Source of the DNA: Sphingobium subterraneum
GTDB lineage: Bacteria; Pseudomonadota; Alphaproteobacteria; Sphingomonadales; Sphingomonadaceae
Direction: 5' to 3'
DNA: 64,000 nt
NCBI RefSeq assembly: GCF_014199435.1
Contig: NZ_JACIJP010000002.1
Location: 722,001-786,000, forward strand
Shown: in pieces, positions 1-7,678 of the stretch
Numbering within the stretch: the stretch's first letter is position 1
Layout of the letters: each line of letters begins with the position of its first letter
Notes under the pieces: generated by a model
The model's database searches: none
Seen by the model: only the letters and a program-made list of their open reading frames with translations
Told to the model about the DNA's origin: nothing
Position numbers and translations under genes: made by a program

Positions 1-104
1 GCGCCGGGACCGCCGCCGCCGGAGCGGATAAATATCTTGGCTTGATCAAGGAAATGCATGGCGCTGGCCTTTACCGCGCCTTGGCGGGATTAGCCAGTGG
101 GGAT

Positions 105-129
105 GGAGACCGGCGTGGCGCCGGTCTCC
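105..129. terminator. hairpin downstream of the GNAT gene
   Basis: A perfect 11-bp stem (GGAGACCGGCG / CGCCGGTCTCC) with a 3-base loop lies just past the stop codon of the minus-strand acetyltransferase. There is no T-tract on either side, so it is only a possible terminator or a transcript-stabilising hairpin. Bases 1-104 show no gene I can support. Two short reading frames entering from the left end at stops at 29-31 and 43-45, and could be the tail of an upstream gene. Confidence 0.4.
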
Positions 130-135
130 CTATCG

Positions 136-708
136 TCAGGCCGCTATCGGTGCGCGGTCGAGGTACAGTTCCAAGGCCGGGTCGTCGCGCATGGGAATGT
201 GCGCGTCGTCCTCGAACAGCGCACACGGGACGTCTTCGCCCCGCCCTGCGCTGTAGCGGGGCTGGATACGGCCGGTGTCGCGGAAACCTGCCTTGTGCAG
301 AACCTTGGCTGATGCACGGTTGTCGACGATCGCGCTCGCGCGCACCGTGCCAATCCCGGCCGAACGGGCGATGGCCATCACCGCTTGCACGGCCTCGGTC
401 GCGAAGCCGAGCCCCCAGAAGGGACGTGCGATCCAGTAGCCCAGCTCCGGTCGACCTTGCTCATCTCGTGTCAGGCCGCAACCGCCGACCAGACGCGGCG
501 CGCCGCCGGTCCGTGCGAAGGCCAGAAAATTGGGCAGCAGCGGATCCTGTGGCTGACGCAGAAAATCGCGCGCGTCCTGAACCCCATAAGGTTCTGGCAC
601 GCGGAGCAGGTTGCGGCGGACCGCATGATCGCCCAGCGCAGTGGCAAGGGCTTCGGCATCCTCGGTCCAGCCGGGGCGGAGGACCAGTCTCTGGGTTCGC
701 GCAAACAT
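136..708 (-). CDS. GNAT family N-acetyltransferase (RimJ/RimL-like)
   Basis: A 190-residue acetyltransferase that would transfer acetyl from acetyl-CoA to an amine; the substrate is not predictable. The family pattern is clear. The N-terminus is TQRLVLRP. The acetyl-CoA loop region GYWIARPFWGLGFATEA sits around residues 90-106, followed by NRASAKVLHKAGF, the usual N-x-x-S-x-x-V-x-x-K-x-GF motif of RimJ/RimL-type proteins. I chose the ATG at 708 because AGGAGA precedes it; the frame is open for 20 more codons upstream without a good ribosome site. An inverted repeat lies 28-49 bases upstream. Confidence 0.85.
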   Translation of the reverse strand: MFARTQRLVLRPGWTEDAEALATALGDHAVRRNLLRVPEPYGVQDARDFLRQPQDPLLPNFLAFARTGGAPRLVGGCGLTRDEQGRPELGYWIARPFWGLGFATEAVQAVMAIARSAGIGTVRASAIVDNRASAKVLHKAGFRDTGRIQPRYSAGRGEDVPCALFEDDAHIPMRDDPALELYLDRAPIAA

Positions 709-735
709 TTTGCGTCTCCTTCTTGTTCTCAGCGC

Positions 736-757
736 CTGTGACCGTAACGGGTTACAG
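736..757. promoter_or_regulatory. operator-like inverted repeat upstream of the GNAT gene
   Basis: CTGTGACC and GGTTACAG are 8-base arms (one G-T mismatch) around a 6-base centre that is itself part of GTAACGGGTTAC. The size and symmetry suit a dimeric repressor such as a TetR or MarR protein. No regulator gene is adjacent, so the role is inference. Confidence 0.35.
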
Positions 758-841
758 TCTGGCGACATTATAGCGGGATTTGCCCTGCCCCGTGCGACGC
801 ACAGGACGAACTGTGGTTCCCCGCCGGGGAAGAGGAAGACG

Positions 842-879
842 CAAAAGAAAAACGGGACGTCCCGCTTCGGACGCCCCGT
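842..879 (-). terminator. Rho-independent terminator of rplU-rpmA
   Basis: On the minus strand an 11-bp stem (ACGGGGCGTCC / GGACGTCCCGT, one G-T pair) with a 6-base loop runs into TTTTTCTTTT. It lies about 80 bases past the rpmA stop and closes the ribosomal protein operon. The rest of 709-960 shows no gene. Confidence 0.85.
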
Positions 880-960
880 CTTCCTCTTTACCGAATATCT
901 GAGAAAATCAGACCCTCCGGCGGGCGTCCCTTGGACGAACCCGCAGCCCGAGTCGTCCGA

Positions 961-1230
961 TTATTCCGCGGCTTCCGCCATCATGTCGACCGACACATAT
1001 TTGCGGCCGAGCTTGCCCTGGTGAAACACCACGCGGCCTTGGGTCAGCGCGAACAAGGTGTGATCCTTGCCCATGCCGACATTGCGACCGGGGTACACGC
1101 GGGTGCCGCGCTGGCGAATGATGATGTTGCCGCCGATCACTTCCTGACCGCCGAACTTCTTCACGCCAAGGCGCTTGCTCTCTGAGTCGCGACCGTTGCG
1201 CGAAGAGCCGCCTGCTTTTTTATGTGCCAT
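961..1230 (-). CDS. rpmA: 50S ribosomal protein L27
   Basis: An 89-residue ribosomal protein of the large subunit, located near the peptidyl-transferase centre. The N-terminus [20 protein letters not shown] and the core [16 protein letters not shown] and [11 protein letters not shown] are textbook L27. There is no cleavable N-terminal extension of the Firmicutes kind. It is the second gene of the rplU-rpmA operon, 37 bases after rplU, and is followed by a strong terminator. Confidence 0.98.
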   Translation of the reverse strand: MAHKKAGGSSRNGRDSESKRLGVKKFGGQEVIGGNIIIRQRGTRVYPGRNVGMGKDHTLFALTQGRVVFHQGKLGRKYVSVDMMAEAAE

Positions 1231-1267
1231 TGTCTAAACTCCCAAATCTCTCGCGAGCCCTTGAGGC

Positions 1268-1624
1268 TCAGGCTTCCGCAGCGGCGGCCGGCTCGGCCTT
1301 CTTTGCGGCGGCTTTCTTCGGCTTTTCCCCGCCGATCGCAACGATCTTCAGGATCGTGTGACGCTGGCGATGGCCGTTCTTGCGGCGATAATTGTGGCGG
1401 CGGCGCTTCTTAAAGACGATGACCTTCTCGCCCTTTGCCTGCGCCACGATCTCAGCGGAAACGGTGAGGCCGGCAACGTCCTTCAGCTCCGCGCCTTCCC
1501 CGGCGAGCAGAACGTCGCCCAGCGTGATCGTGTCGCCCGCCTCACCGGCCAGCTTCTCGACTACGATCTTGTCTCCTGCGGCAACGCGATACTGCTTGCC
1601 GCCCGTGCGCACGACTGCGAACAT
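1268..1624 (-). CDS. rplU: 50S ribosomal protein L21
   Basis: A 118-residue L21 protein that binds 23S rRNA. The start [17 protein letters not shown] and the RNA-binding stretch [16 protein letters not shown] are diagnostic. The last 20 residues form an Ala/Lys/Glu-rich tail, a common low-complexity extension in alphaproteobacteria. It is first in the rplU-rpmA operon and is preceded by a recognisable promoter at 1700-1728. Confidence 0.98.
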   Translation of the reverse strand: MFAVVRTGGKQYRVAAGDKIVVEKLAGEAGDTITLGDVLLAGEGAELKDVAGLTVSAEIVAQAKGEKVIVFKKRRRHNYRRKNGHRQRHTILKIVAIGGEKPKKAAAKKAEPAAAAEA

Positions 1625-1699
1625 GGCTCTATCTCTTCATCCAAACTGCTTGGCGCGTGATCCAAGGCCGCGACCCCGGATACCCGCGCGGAATGAGCG

Positions 1700-1728
1700 C
1701 CGTTAGTGGATGATCCGGCGGCTGTCAA
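1700..1728 (-). promoter_or_regulatory. promoter of rplU-rpmA
   Basis: Reading the minus strand, a consensus -35 box TTGACA (1723-1728) is followed after exactly 17 bases by TAACGG (1700-1705). The expected transcript start is about 70 bases upstream of the rplU start codon. Box match and spacing are seen; activity is inferred. Confidence 0.6.
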
Positions 1729-1769
1729 CCGGATTGGCGGCGAAATCGGCCTTTCTCGGCCTTGCCCGC

Positions 1770-2711
1770 CTATCCGTGCGGAACGAAGGACAGCAACGCA
1801 CTGAGCGTCAGCGCCGACAGGATCGTTGTCAGCAGCACGGTGCCCGTCGTCACGCGCTCGTCACGCGCATAGAAGCTCGCGACCATGAACGGACCTGTGC
1901 CGGTCGGCAGCGCCGCGATCGCCGTGACGACCAACGCCGTAAACGGAGGCAGGTCCAGCACGCGATAGGCGAGGAAGGCGGTCGCCGCGGGGTGCACGAG
2001 CAGTTTTGCGACTGTGAGCCTCCAGACCGGCCCGCTGGCGAGCGCGAGGCGCAAGGGAGTCGCCGCGAGAAACAGCCCGATGGCGAACAGCGCGGTCGGG
2101 CTGGCAACGCCGCCCAGCATGGCAAGGAAACGGGCAATCGGCGCGGGCACGGGAATGCCGCTAAACCACCACAGCGTGCCGATTACGGTGGAGACGATTA
2201 CCGGGTTGCGCACAACGCCGATACCCGCCTTGGCCAGTGCGCCGCCCAGCCCGGCCTTATGGTTATGACCGAGTTCGATCAGGATGACGCCCGTGGCGAA
2301 CAGCGCCATCAGGGTGATGGCCGCCGCGATCATCACGAGCGGTGTGCTCCTGGGACCCAGCACCAGCAGCAGAAGCGGCAATCCCGCATAAGCCGTGTTG
2401 GAATAGCTGGCGTTCAGGCCATCGATGGCCATGTCGGCAAAGGAGAGTCCGCGCAACCGGCCAAGCAGCATGCCGATGCCGAGCAGCAGGAAGCTCCCGC
2501 CCAGCGAAGCGACCACGAAGCCGCTGTCCCATGTGCGGGTCCAGTCCGTGGTCGCCATTACGTCGATCATCAGCGCGGGCAGCGCGACCCAGGTGACGAA
2601 CCGGCTCAACAATTCCCCGGCCTGGGGGGGAAGGACGCCCGCCTTGCCGATGCCGAAACCGGTGAGGACGAGCAGGAAAACGGGAAGGATCATGCCGATG
2701 GTTGCAAGCAT
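1770..2711 (-). CDS. AEC family transporter (auxin efflux carrier-like permease)
   Basis: A 313-residue inner-membrane protein with about ten hydrophobic segments in two halves, typical of the auxin efflux carrier/malonate-type permease family. Family signs are the N-terminal LPVFLLVLTGFGIGKAG, the mid-protein NASYSNTAYAGLPLL and the C-terminal ALPTGTGPFMVASFY. The substrate is unknown; relatives carry organic acids. The ATG at 2711 is preferred because AGGCGGA lies 4 bases upstream; an in-frame ATG at 2729 has no ribosome site. It is divergent from the lipoprotein gene at 2798. Confidence 0.85.
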   Translation of the reverse strand: MLATIGMILPVFLLVLTGFGIGKAGVLPPQAGELLSRFVTWVALPALMIDVMATTDWTRTWDSGFVVASLGGSFLLLGIGMLLGRLRGLSFADMAIDGLNASYSNTAYAGLPLLLLVLGPRSTPLVMIAAAITLMALFATGVILIELGHNHKAGLGGALAKAGIGVVRNPVIVSTVIGTLWWFSGIPVPAPIARFLAMLGGVASPTALFAIGLFLAATPLRLALASGPVWRLTVAKLLVHPAATAFLAYRVLDLPPFTALVVTAIAALPTGTGPFMVASFYARDERVTTGTVLLTTILSALTLSALLSFVPHG

Positions 2712-2797
2712 GATTCCGCCTAGCGGCATTTGACGGGCTTGCCAAATGCGCAGTCGGGCGGTTGCAACGGCGCGGCGCACCGCTTAAGTGCCGGAAC

Positions 2798-3346
2798 ATG
2801 ATCGCACGTCGCCTTGTCGCCTCTCTGGCCCTGTTCCTCGCCGGTTGTGCGAATATGGGGAACGACGGGCGGGGCTATCCCTCCTTGGCGCGCCGCCCGA
2901 TCGAGGGCGGAGCGCCAGTTCCGCAGACCGCTGCGCCGGCTCCCGTCGTCCCTACGAGCGTGCCCAGTGGTACAGTCGCGGATTGGCAGACGCAGGTGCC
3001 CGTCCTCCTGCGTCAGGCGGAAACCGGGCGAGCAGCGTTCGATTCGGCGTATGACGGCGTAGCCGCGCAGGTGCGCGCCGCCACCGGCGCCGCCATATCC
3101 AGCGAAACATGGGTCACGGCCAATGTCGGCCTCGGTCGTCTTGCCAGCGAGCGCAACGGGGCCGTTTCCGCTCTCGCAACGCTCGATACGCTTTATGCGG
3201 ACCGGGCGAAGGCCATCGCCGATGGTCAGCTTCCGATCATCGGACCGGGCGATCCGCTCGCCGATGCGCGCAGCGCCGCGCTTGCGATCGTGGATAGCGA
3301 GAACGATCGCCTCGATGCGCTCAGGGCAATGCTCAAGCAGCCCTAG
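2798..3346 (+). CDS. hypothetical lipoprotein
   Basis: A 182-residue protein with a lipoprotein signal peptide: basic MIARR, a hydrophobic core, then the lipobox LAGC with the acylated cysteine at residue 17. A Pro/Ala-rich linker (about residues 40-65) precedes a mostly helical, alanine-rich domain. I do not recognise a family. It ends just before the convergent hemB stop, so the two genes share at most a few bases of intergenic DNA. The longer frame from 2762 would spoil the signal peptide. Confidence 0.7.
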   Translation: MIARRLVASLALFLAGCANMGNDGRGYPSLARRPIEGGAPVPQTAAPAPVVPTSVPSGTVADWQTQVPVLLRQAETGRAAFDSAYDGVAAQVRAATGAAISSETWVTANVGLGRLASERNGAVSALATLDTLYADRAKAIADGQLPIIGPGDPLADARSAALAIVDSENDRLDALRAMLKQP

Positions 3347-3350
3347 CGCG

Positions 3351-4352
3351 TCATCCCATCAAACGCGCGGCGTGCAGCGCGTGATAGGTCAGCACCCCGG
3401 TGCAGCCCGCCCGGCGGAAACTCATCAGCGTTTCGAGGATCAGCGCGTCGCGGTCGCCTGCGCCAGCCGCAGCGGCCGCCTCGATCATCGCATATTCGCC
3501 CGACACCTGATAGGCGAACACTGGAACAGCGAAGCGGTCCTTCACCGCGCGCACGATGTCGAGATAGGGCAGGCCGGGCTTTACCATCACGCTGTCGGCC
3601 CCCTCGGCGAGATCGAGCGCCACTTCGCGCAGGGCTTCTTCGGCGTTGGATGGGTCCATCTGGTAGGTTTTCTTGTCGCCCTTGAGCAGCCCGCGTGATC
3701 CCACTGCGTCGCGGAAGGGGCCGTAAAAGGCGCTCGCATATTTGGCGGCATAGGCCATGATCTGCACGTCCTGATGGCCGGACTGCTCCAGAGCGGCACG
3801 GATCACACCGACACGGCCGTCCATCATGTCGCTGGGCGCGATGATGTCCGCGCCCGCCGCCGCCTGGTTCAGTGACTGGCCCACCAGCACGTCGATCGTC
3901 TGATCGTTCAGGATGCGTCCCCGGTCATCGACCAGCCCGTCCTGCCCATGCGCAGTATAGGGGTCGAGCGCCACGTCGGTCAGCACGCCAATGTCCGGCA
4001 CCGCGTCCTTGATGGCACGGATCGCGCGGCACATCAGATTGTCGGGGTTCAAAGCCTCCTGCCCATCGTCGCTGCGCCGTTCGGGCTGTGTGTTTGGGAA
4101 CAAGGCGATGCAGGGGATACCCGCATCCCGTGCGTCCCGGGCGCGTTCGACCACCCGGTCCACGGACCAGCGCGATACGCCCGGCAGGCTGGCGATCGGT
4201 TCCTCGACCTGCTTTCCTTCGGTGACAAAGAGCGGCCAGATCAGATCGCTCGGGTGCAACCTGTGCTCGGCGTGCATCGCGCGGCTCCATGCGGAAGCAC
4301 GGGTGCGGCGCAGGCGCAGCGCGGGATAGCTGGCGGAAGGAATGTTCGTCAT
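3351..4352 (-). CDS. hemB: delta-aminolevulinic acid dehydratase (porphobilinogen synthase)
   Basis: Condenses two 5-aminolevulinate molecules to porphobilinogen in heme and tetrapyrrole synthesis. It has 333 residues, the normal length. The Schiff-base lysine lies in VMVKPG (Lys258), with the second active-site lysine in AYAAKYASAFYGPFRD (Lys204). The metal region reads DVALDPYTAHGQDG around residues 126-139, with aspartates where zinc enzymes have cysteines. This marks the Mg/K-dependent form usual in alphaproteobacteria. It is transcribed alone, with a palindromic repeat just upstream of its start. Confidence 0.97.
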   Translation of the reverse strand: MTNIPSASYPALRLRRTRASAWSRAMHAEHRLHPSDLIWPLFVTEGKQVEEPIASLPGVSRWSVDRVVERARDARDAGIPCIALFPNTQPERRSDDGQEALNPDNLMCRAIRAIKDAVPDIGVLTDVALDPYTAHGQDGLVDDRGRILNDQTIDVLVGQSLNQAAAGADIIAPSDMMDGRVGVIRAALEQSGHQDVQIMAYAAKYASAFYGPFRDAVGSRGLLKGDKKTYQMDPSNAEEALREVALDLAEGADSVMVKPGLPYLDIVRAVKDRFAVPVFAYQVSGEYAMIEAAAAAGAGDRDALILETLMSFRRAGCTGVLTYHALHAARLMG

Positions 4353-4366
4353 CGCCCTGCTTTAGA

Positions 4367-4411
4367 GCATCGGGCCAAAAAGTGGGAACCGGTTTTTGGC
4401 CAAAACGATGC
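4367..4411. repeat. intergenic palindromic repeat element
   Basis: GCATCG-GGCCAAAAA and TTTTTGGCC-AAAA-CGATGC form a long imperfect hairpin around GTGGGAACCGG. Elements of this kind, with a GTGGGAACCGGTTTT core, are a dispersed intergenic repeat in many alphaproteobacterial genomes; that statement is from memory. It sits 15 bases upstream of hemB. Only one copy was noticed in this window. Confidence 0.6.
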
Positions 4412-4453
4412 AACTATGAAAAGATAGGAGGGTGGCAGGGGATCAAGCCGGGC

Positions 4454-5977
4454 TTACCGGCTCGCGATTTTCAGCGCGCTCGCCGGGATGACCGCGACAG
4501 CCGGGCCGTTCGACAGCGACTTGAGTTGCGCCAGCCGCGCCCGGAAAGCCATCAGTTCGCGGCCCGTAATCTGCGCGGTCTGCATAAAGCGGACCGACTG
4601 CGGATTAACCGTCGCGCCGTTGCGATACACCTCGAAGTGGAGATGCGGCCCGGTCGACAGGCCGGTCGACCCGACATAGCCGATCACCTGCCCCCGCCGC
4701 ACGCGCTCGCCCGCATAAGCGACGATCCGGCTCATATGTGCATAGCCAGTGCCGAGCCCGCCGCCATGGGCAAGCTTCACGAAATTGCCATGGCCGCCAT
4801 GCCGTCCGGCATAGGCGACGACGCCGTCGTTCACCGCGTAGATCGGCGCGCCATAGGGTGCGCCGAAATCGACGCCCGCGTGCATGCGGCTATATCCCAG
4901 GATCGGGTGGAAGCGCATGCCGAAGCTGGACGTCAGGTGGCCAGAGACCGGCGCGCCCATGCCTTCGCGCCGCGCGCCCACGCCCGAAGCCTCGAACCAC
5001 TGGCTGCGCCCGTCGCTCGTCCATTTGAGCATGTCGAGCGTCTTGCCGCCCTCCATCCGCAATCCGCCGTAGAGCAGCTCGCCGACCTCGCTCTCGCCCG
5101 TTTCGGCACGGCGGTTGGCGACGACAATGTCGAAGCGGTCGCCGGGGCCAATCCGGTCGAGCGAGATTTGCTGCGCAATCACACGCAGATAGGTCTGAAT
5201 CGTTGCGGGAGTCGCGCCCGCCGCGCGCGCTGCGCGGTACAGGCTGTCGCTCACCGTGCCGCGAATGCGCAGGGGCGTGTCGTCGATGCGGATTGGCGTG
5301 CGCGTGATCTGCAGCACGCCGTCCACCCGGCGCAACGCGATGGCGAGATCGAGCCGCGCGCGGAAATCCAGCGCGTCGAGCGGGCGCGGCACGTTGCGGT
5401 TGGCGCGTCGGCCGAGCGTGATGTTGAGCCGCGTGCCCGGTGTCAGGCTGCCTGCGCTTACGTCGCTGCCGACGCGCGCGAGTACATCTTCAATGTCGTT
5501 GCTGCTCACGCCCGCGCGGGAAAGCGCATGCGCGAAGCTGTCCCCCGCACCGATCGCGGCGTTGAGGGTGAGTGTGGGGCGCTCGGGTGTCTGGGGCAAG
5601 GGCGCGACCGCGTCGGTCGGCGCCATATGTCGACCGCTGTCCGCACCCAGCGCCAGCGGCGTTACCATCTGCGAGCGGATTTCCTCATAATCGGAAGGCG
5701 AAGGCACGGCGAGCGGTGCAGCCGGAAGCGCACCGAAATCCGGCGTCAGCTTGATCGCGACGAAGCACAGGGCCGCGCAGGTTGCCAGGCCGCGGAACCA
5801 GGTGAGGCTGCCGAGATTATGCCCGAGGTCGGGGACGAGGTTGACGTCTTCCGCCCAATATTTGACGCGGTCCCGCCAGTCGACTGCAACGCGGCGCGGT
5901 GGAACGCTGGGCTGGGAACGCGCCAGCCACAATACGGCACCGGCGCCGCCCTGCCCAAATTCAGCCTTCTGAAACAA
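4454..5977 (-). CDS. M23 family metallopeptidase (membrane-anchored murein hydrolase)
   Basis: A 507-residue protein. After about 60 cytoplasmic residues a single hydrophobic segment (about 65-80) anchors it. A long periplasmic region with an LysM/OapA-like arrangement follows, then a C-terminal LytM-type domain. Zinc ligands are visible: His366 and Asp370 in MHAGVDFG, and the HLHFE motif at 445-447. It should cut peptide cross-links in peptidoglycan, or activate amidases. The apparent start is TTG at 5977 with no good ribosome site, so the N-terminus is uncertain. clpS lies upstream in the same direction. Confidence 0.88.
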   Translation of the reverse strand: MFQKAEFGQGGAGAVLWLARSQPSVPPRRVAVDWRDRVKYWAEDVNLVPDLGHNLGSLTWFRGLATCAALCFVAIKLTPDFGALPAAPLAVPSPSDYEEIRSQMVTPLALGADSGRHMAPTDAVAPLPQTPERPTLTLNAAIGAGDSFAHALSRAGVSSNDIEDVLARVGSDVSAGSLTPGTRLNITLGRRANRNVPRPLDALDFRARLDLAIALRRVDGVLQITRTPIRIDDTPLRIRGTVSDSLYRAARAAGATPATIQTYLRVIAQQISLDRIGPGDRFDIVVANRRAETGESEVGELLYGGLRMEGGKTLDMLKWTSDGRSQWFEASGVGARREGMGAPVSGHLTSSFGMRFHPILGYSRMHAGVDFGAPYGAPIYAVNDGVVAYAGRHGGHGNFVKLAHGGGLGTGYAHMSRIVAYAGERVRRGQVIGYVGSTGLSTGPHLHFEVYRNGATVNPQSVRFMQTAQITGRELMAFRARLAQLKSLSNGPAVAVIPASALKIASR

Positions 5978-6058
5978 CCCGCGACCCCCCGGGATCCTCT
6001 ATTCCGCCACGCAACACGCGGCAGTTGCGCCACTTTCTGTGAAGGATCGGGGTTAAAG

Positions 6059-6072
6059 TCAAATTAATTTGA
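6059..6072. promoter_or_regulatory. perfect AT-rich palindrome
   Basis: TCAAATTAATTTGA is a perfect 14-base palindrome in otherwise GC-rich DNA, 82 bases upstream of the M23 peptidase start and 104 bases past the clpS stop. The minus-strand sequence continues into TTGACTTTAACC, which could be a -35 box, so the palindrome would be placed as an operator. The regulator is unknown. Confidence 0.35.
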
Positions 6073-6175
6073 GAGGGAGTTTTTGCGGAGTTCCGCAGTT
6101 TATCGCGGGTTTTGGGCGGCTGATCGGCAATCGTGCTCATTCGCCAGCGGGCGCGAACAGACCTTCAGCTCACCG

Positions 6176-6508
6176 CTACGCCTTCTCCAGCGTGCACTGA
6201 AGGGGGTGCTGGTTCTGGCGGGCGAAGTCCATGACCTGGTTGACCTTGGTTTCTGCGACTTCGTAGCTGAAGATGCCGCAGATACCGACGCCGCGCTGGT
6301 GGACGTGGAGCATCACGCGGGTGGCTTCTTCCATGTCCATCTTGAAAAACCGCTGAAGGACATGAACCACGAATTCCATCGGCGTGTAATCGTCGTTCAG
6401 CATCAGCACCTTGTAGAGCGACGGCTTCTTGGTGCGCGTGCGCGTGCGGGTGGCGACGCCGACGCCGGGGCCACCGGGGCCGCCTTCGTCATTCTTGCGG
6501 TCGGCCAT
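6176..6508 (-). CDS. clpS: ATP-dependent Clp protease adaptor ClpS
   Basis: A 110-residue N-end-rule adaptor that delivers proteins to ClpAP. Hallmarks are [17 protein letters not shown], which forms the N-degron pocket, followed by the helix [14 protein letters not shown] and [11 protein letters not shown] flexible Gly/Arg/Thr-rich N-terminal stretch precedes the fold, as expected for the segment that engages ClpA. I chose the ATG at 6508 ([10 protein letters not shown]); an in-frame ATG at 6550 would add 14 residues. clpA is not next to it here. Confidence 0.95.
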   Translation of the reverse strand: MADRKNDEGGPGGPGVGVATRTRTRTKKPSLYKVLMLNDDYTPMEFVVHVLQRFFKMDMEEATRVMLHVHQRGVGICGIFSYEVAETKVNQVMDFARQNQHPLQCTLEKA

Positions 6509-6650
6509 GCGGACACGAGGGTCCTGCGGAAGGCGTGAAAGAGATTCCATAGAGCGCGAATATGGCGTCGGACGCGCCGATGGGCAAGGGGGCACGATTG
6601 CCATCCGTATCGTGACACCGCACCGTTCATCGTGCCGGGCGCGGACATGC

Positions 6651-6685
6651 AAAAGGCGGCCCTCCGAAGTTCGAAAGGCCGCCTT
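6651..6685 (-). terminator. terminator of the phasin gene
   Basis: On the minus strand a 9-bp stem (AAGGCGGCC / GGCCGCCTT) with a 15-base loop ends in TTTT. It lies about 28 bases after the phasin stop codon. Confidence 0.7.
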
Positions 6686-6712
6686 CGCGGGAATGGATTA
6701 TCGCACGGTCGA

Positions 6713-7510
6713 TCAGGCGGCGAGCGACTTTACCTTTTCAGTGACGATCGACACGCGGGTGCTGAGCGGCTGGGCCACGTCACCGGCGAGTTTGATCAGC
6801 GCTTCGCTGTTCTTCGCGGTTTCCTTGGCAAAGGCGTCGAAAGTGCTCGACAGCAGTTCGCTCTGCAGCTGGAAGAATTCGGCCGGGGTCTTGACCTGAG
6901 CGATGCTCTTCATCGCGGCGGTCGCCTTTTCAAAGGTCATGCGGCTGTATTCGGCGGCGTCCTGGCCCATCGTCTCGATGCCCTTGGCCGCGATCTTGCC
7001 GGATTCGACCAGCGCTTCGACATTGCCCTTGGCAAGGTCGCCAAATTCTTCAACGGCTTTGGTCGACTTCTCGACGCCAGCCTTCGCCTTCTCGCTCATT
7101 TCTGAGAACGCGCCCTGAAAGCGGACCTTGGCGTCCTCGGCAAATTTCTTCGAATTTTCGAGTATCTCGTTCATTAGTTTCGTTCCTTCCAAATCCATCG
7201 GCGTAGCCGCCAATTCTGTTTGCGTTACGGATTCACTTTTGGTTTTTGTTATGTCGGGCACCGGCTTCGGCACCAGAGCCGGGATTGGCTCGGCAGGGAC
7301 GGGCGCAGCCACCACCGGCTTCACCACCGCCACCGGAAGGGGTGCGGGAACGGGCGCGACAGCGGCCTTGCGCGGCGCGACCGGTTTTGGCGCTGCGACG
7401 GCTTTGCCAGCCGGAGTGGCTTTTGGCGTTCCGACCGGAACCGTCGGGCTCTTCGCGGGCACTGATTTGACGCCAGCGGGCCGCCCACGCTTTTTGGGTA
7501 CGTCGACCAT
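6713..7510 (-). CDS. phasin family protein with a basic, AT-hook-like N-terminus
   Basis: A 265-residue protein. Residues from about 110 on are a phasin domain: amphipathic helices with NSKKFAEDAKVRFQGAFSEMSEKAKAGVEKSTKAVEE and a YSRMTFEKATAAMK stretch, which coat polyhydroxyalkanoate granules. The first 110 residues are unusual. They start with VPKKRGRPAG, which contains the AT-hook core RGRP, and continue as a Pro/Ala/Lys/Val-rich linker. It lies directly downstream of phaC on the same strand, 168 bases apart, and has its own predicted promoter inside an inverted repeat. The start at 7510 has GAGG 9 bases upstream. Confidence 0.9.
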   Translation of the reverse strand: MVDVPKKRGRPAGVKSVPAKSPTVPVGTPKATPAGKAVAAPKPVAPRKAAVAPVPAPLPVAVVKPVVAAPVPAEPIPALVPKPVPDITKTKSESVTQTELAATPMDLEGTKLMNEILENSKKFAEDAKVRFQGAFSEMSEKAKAGVEKSTKAVEEFGDLAKGNVEALVESGKIAAKGIETMGQDAAEYSRMTFEKATAAMKSIAQVKTPAEFFQLQSELLSSTFDAFAKETAKNSEALIKLAGDVAQPLSTRVSIVTEKVKSLAA

Positions 7511-7530
7511 CTTCCCAACCCTCATCATTT

Positions 7531-7589
7531 GTTGCAGTGCACAATAATGCATATTAGGCATATTTGCAAGGGTTATTGTGCGGTGCAGC
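7531..7589 (-). promoter_or_regulatory. phasin promoter bracketed by a 17-bp inverted repeat
   Basis: GTTGCAGTGCACAATAA (7531-7547) and TTATTGTGCGGTGCAGC (7573-7589) are inverted copies with 15 of 17 bases matching. Between and within them, on the minus strand, TTGCAA (7564-7569) and TATTGT (7541-7546) are 17 bases apart and make a plausible -35/-10. The downstream arm overlaps the -10 box and the other lies upstream of the -35. The CTGCA/TGCAG core suits a PhaR-type repressor of PHA genes; that assignment is inference. Confidence 0.55.
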
Positions 7590-7678
7590 AAAATAATATC
7601 GACGCGGTTATGGAACCGCGCGAAAAGGTCGGCGAATATCCTGTTTAAGCCACGGCGAGGATGCGGCAATCGCGCGGA

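Noticed and set aside
42..773. 243-codon plus-strand frame at the left edge
   Set aside because: Antisense to the GNAT gene, which has its own ribosome site and family motifs. The frame crosses the hairpin and operator-like repeat.
1710..2723. 337-codon plus-strand frame opposite the AEC transporter
   Set aside because: Composed of Arg, Gln, Asp and His as antisense frames of membrane proteins are; no motif.
4289..6067. 592-codon open frame on the plus strand
   Set aside because: It lies antisense to hemB's start and the M23 peptidase, has an Arg/Ala-rich composition and no domain. The minus-strand protein is clearly the real one.
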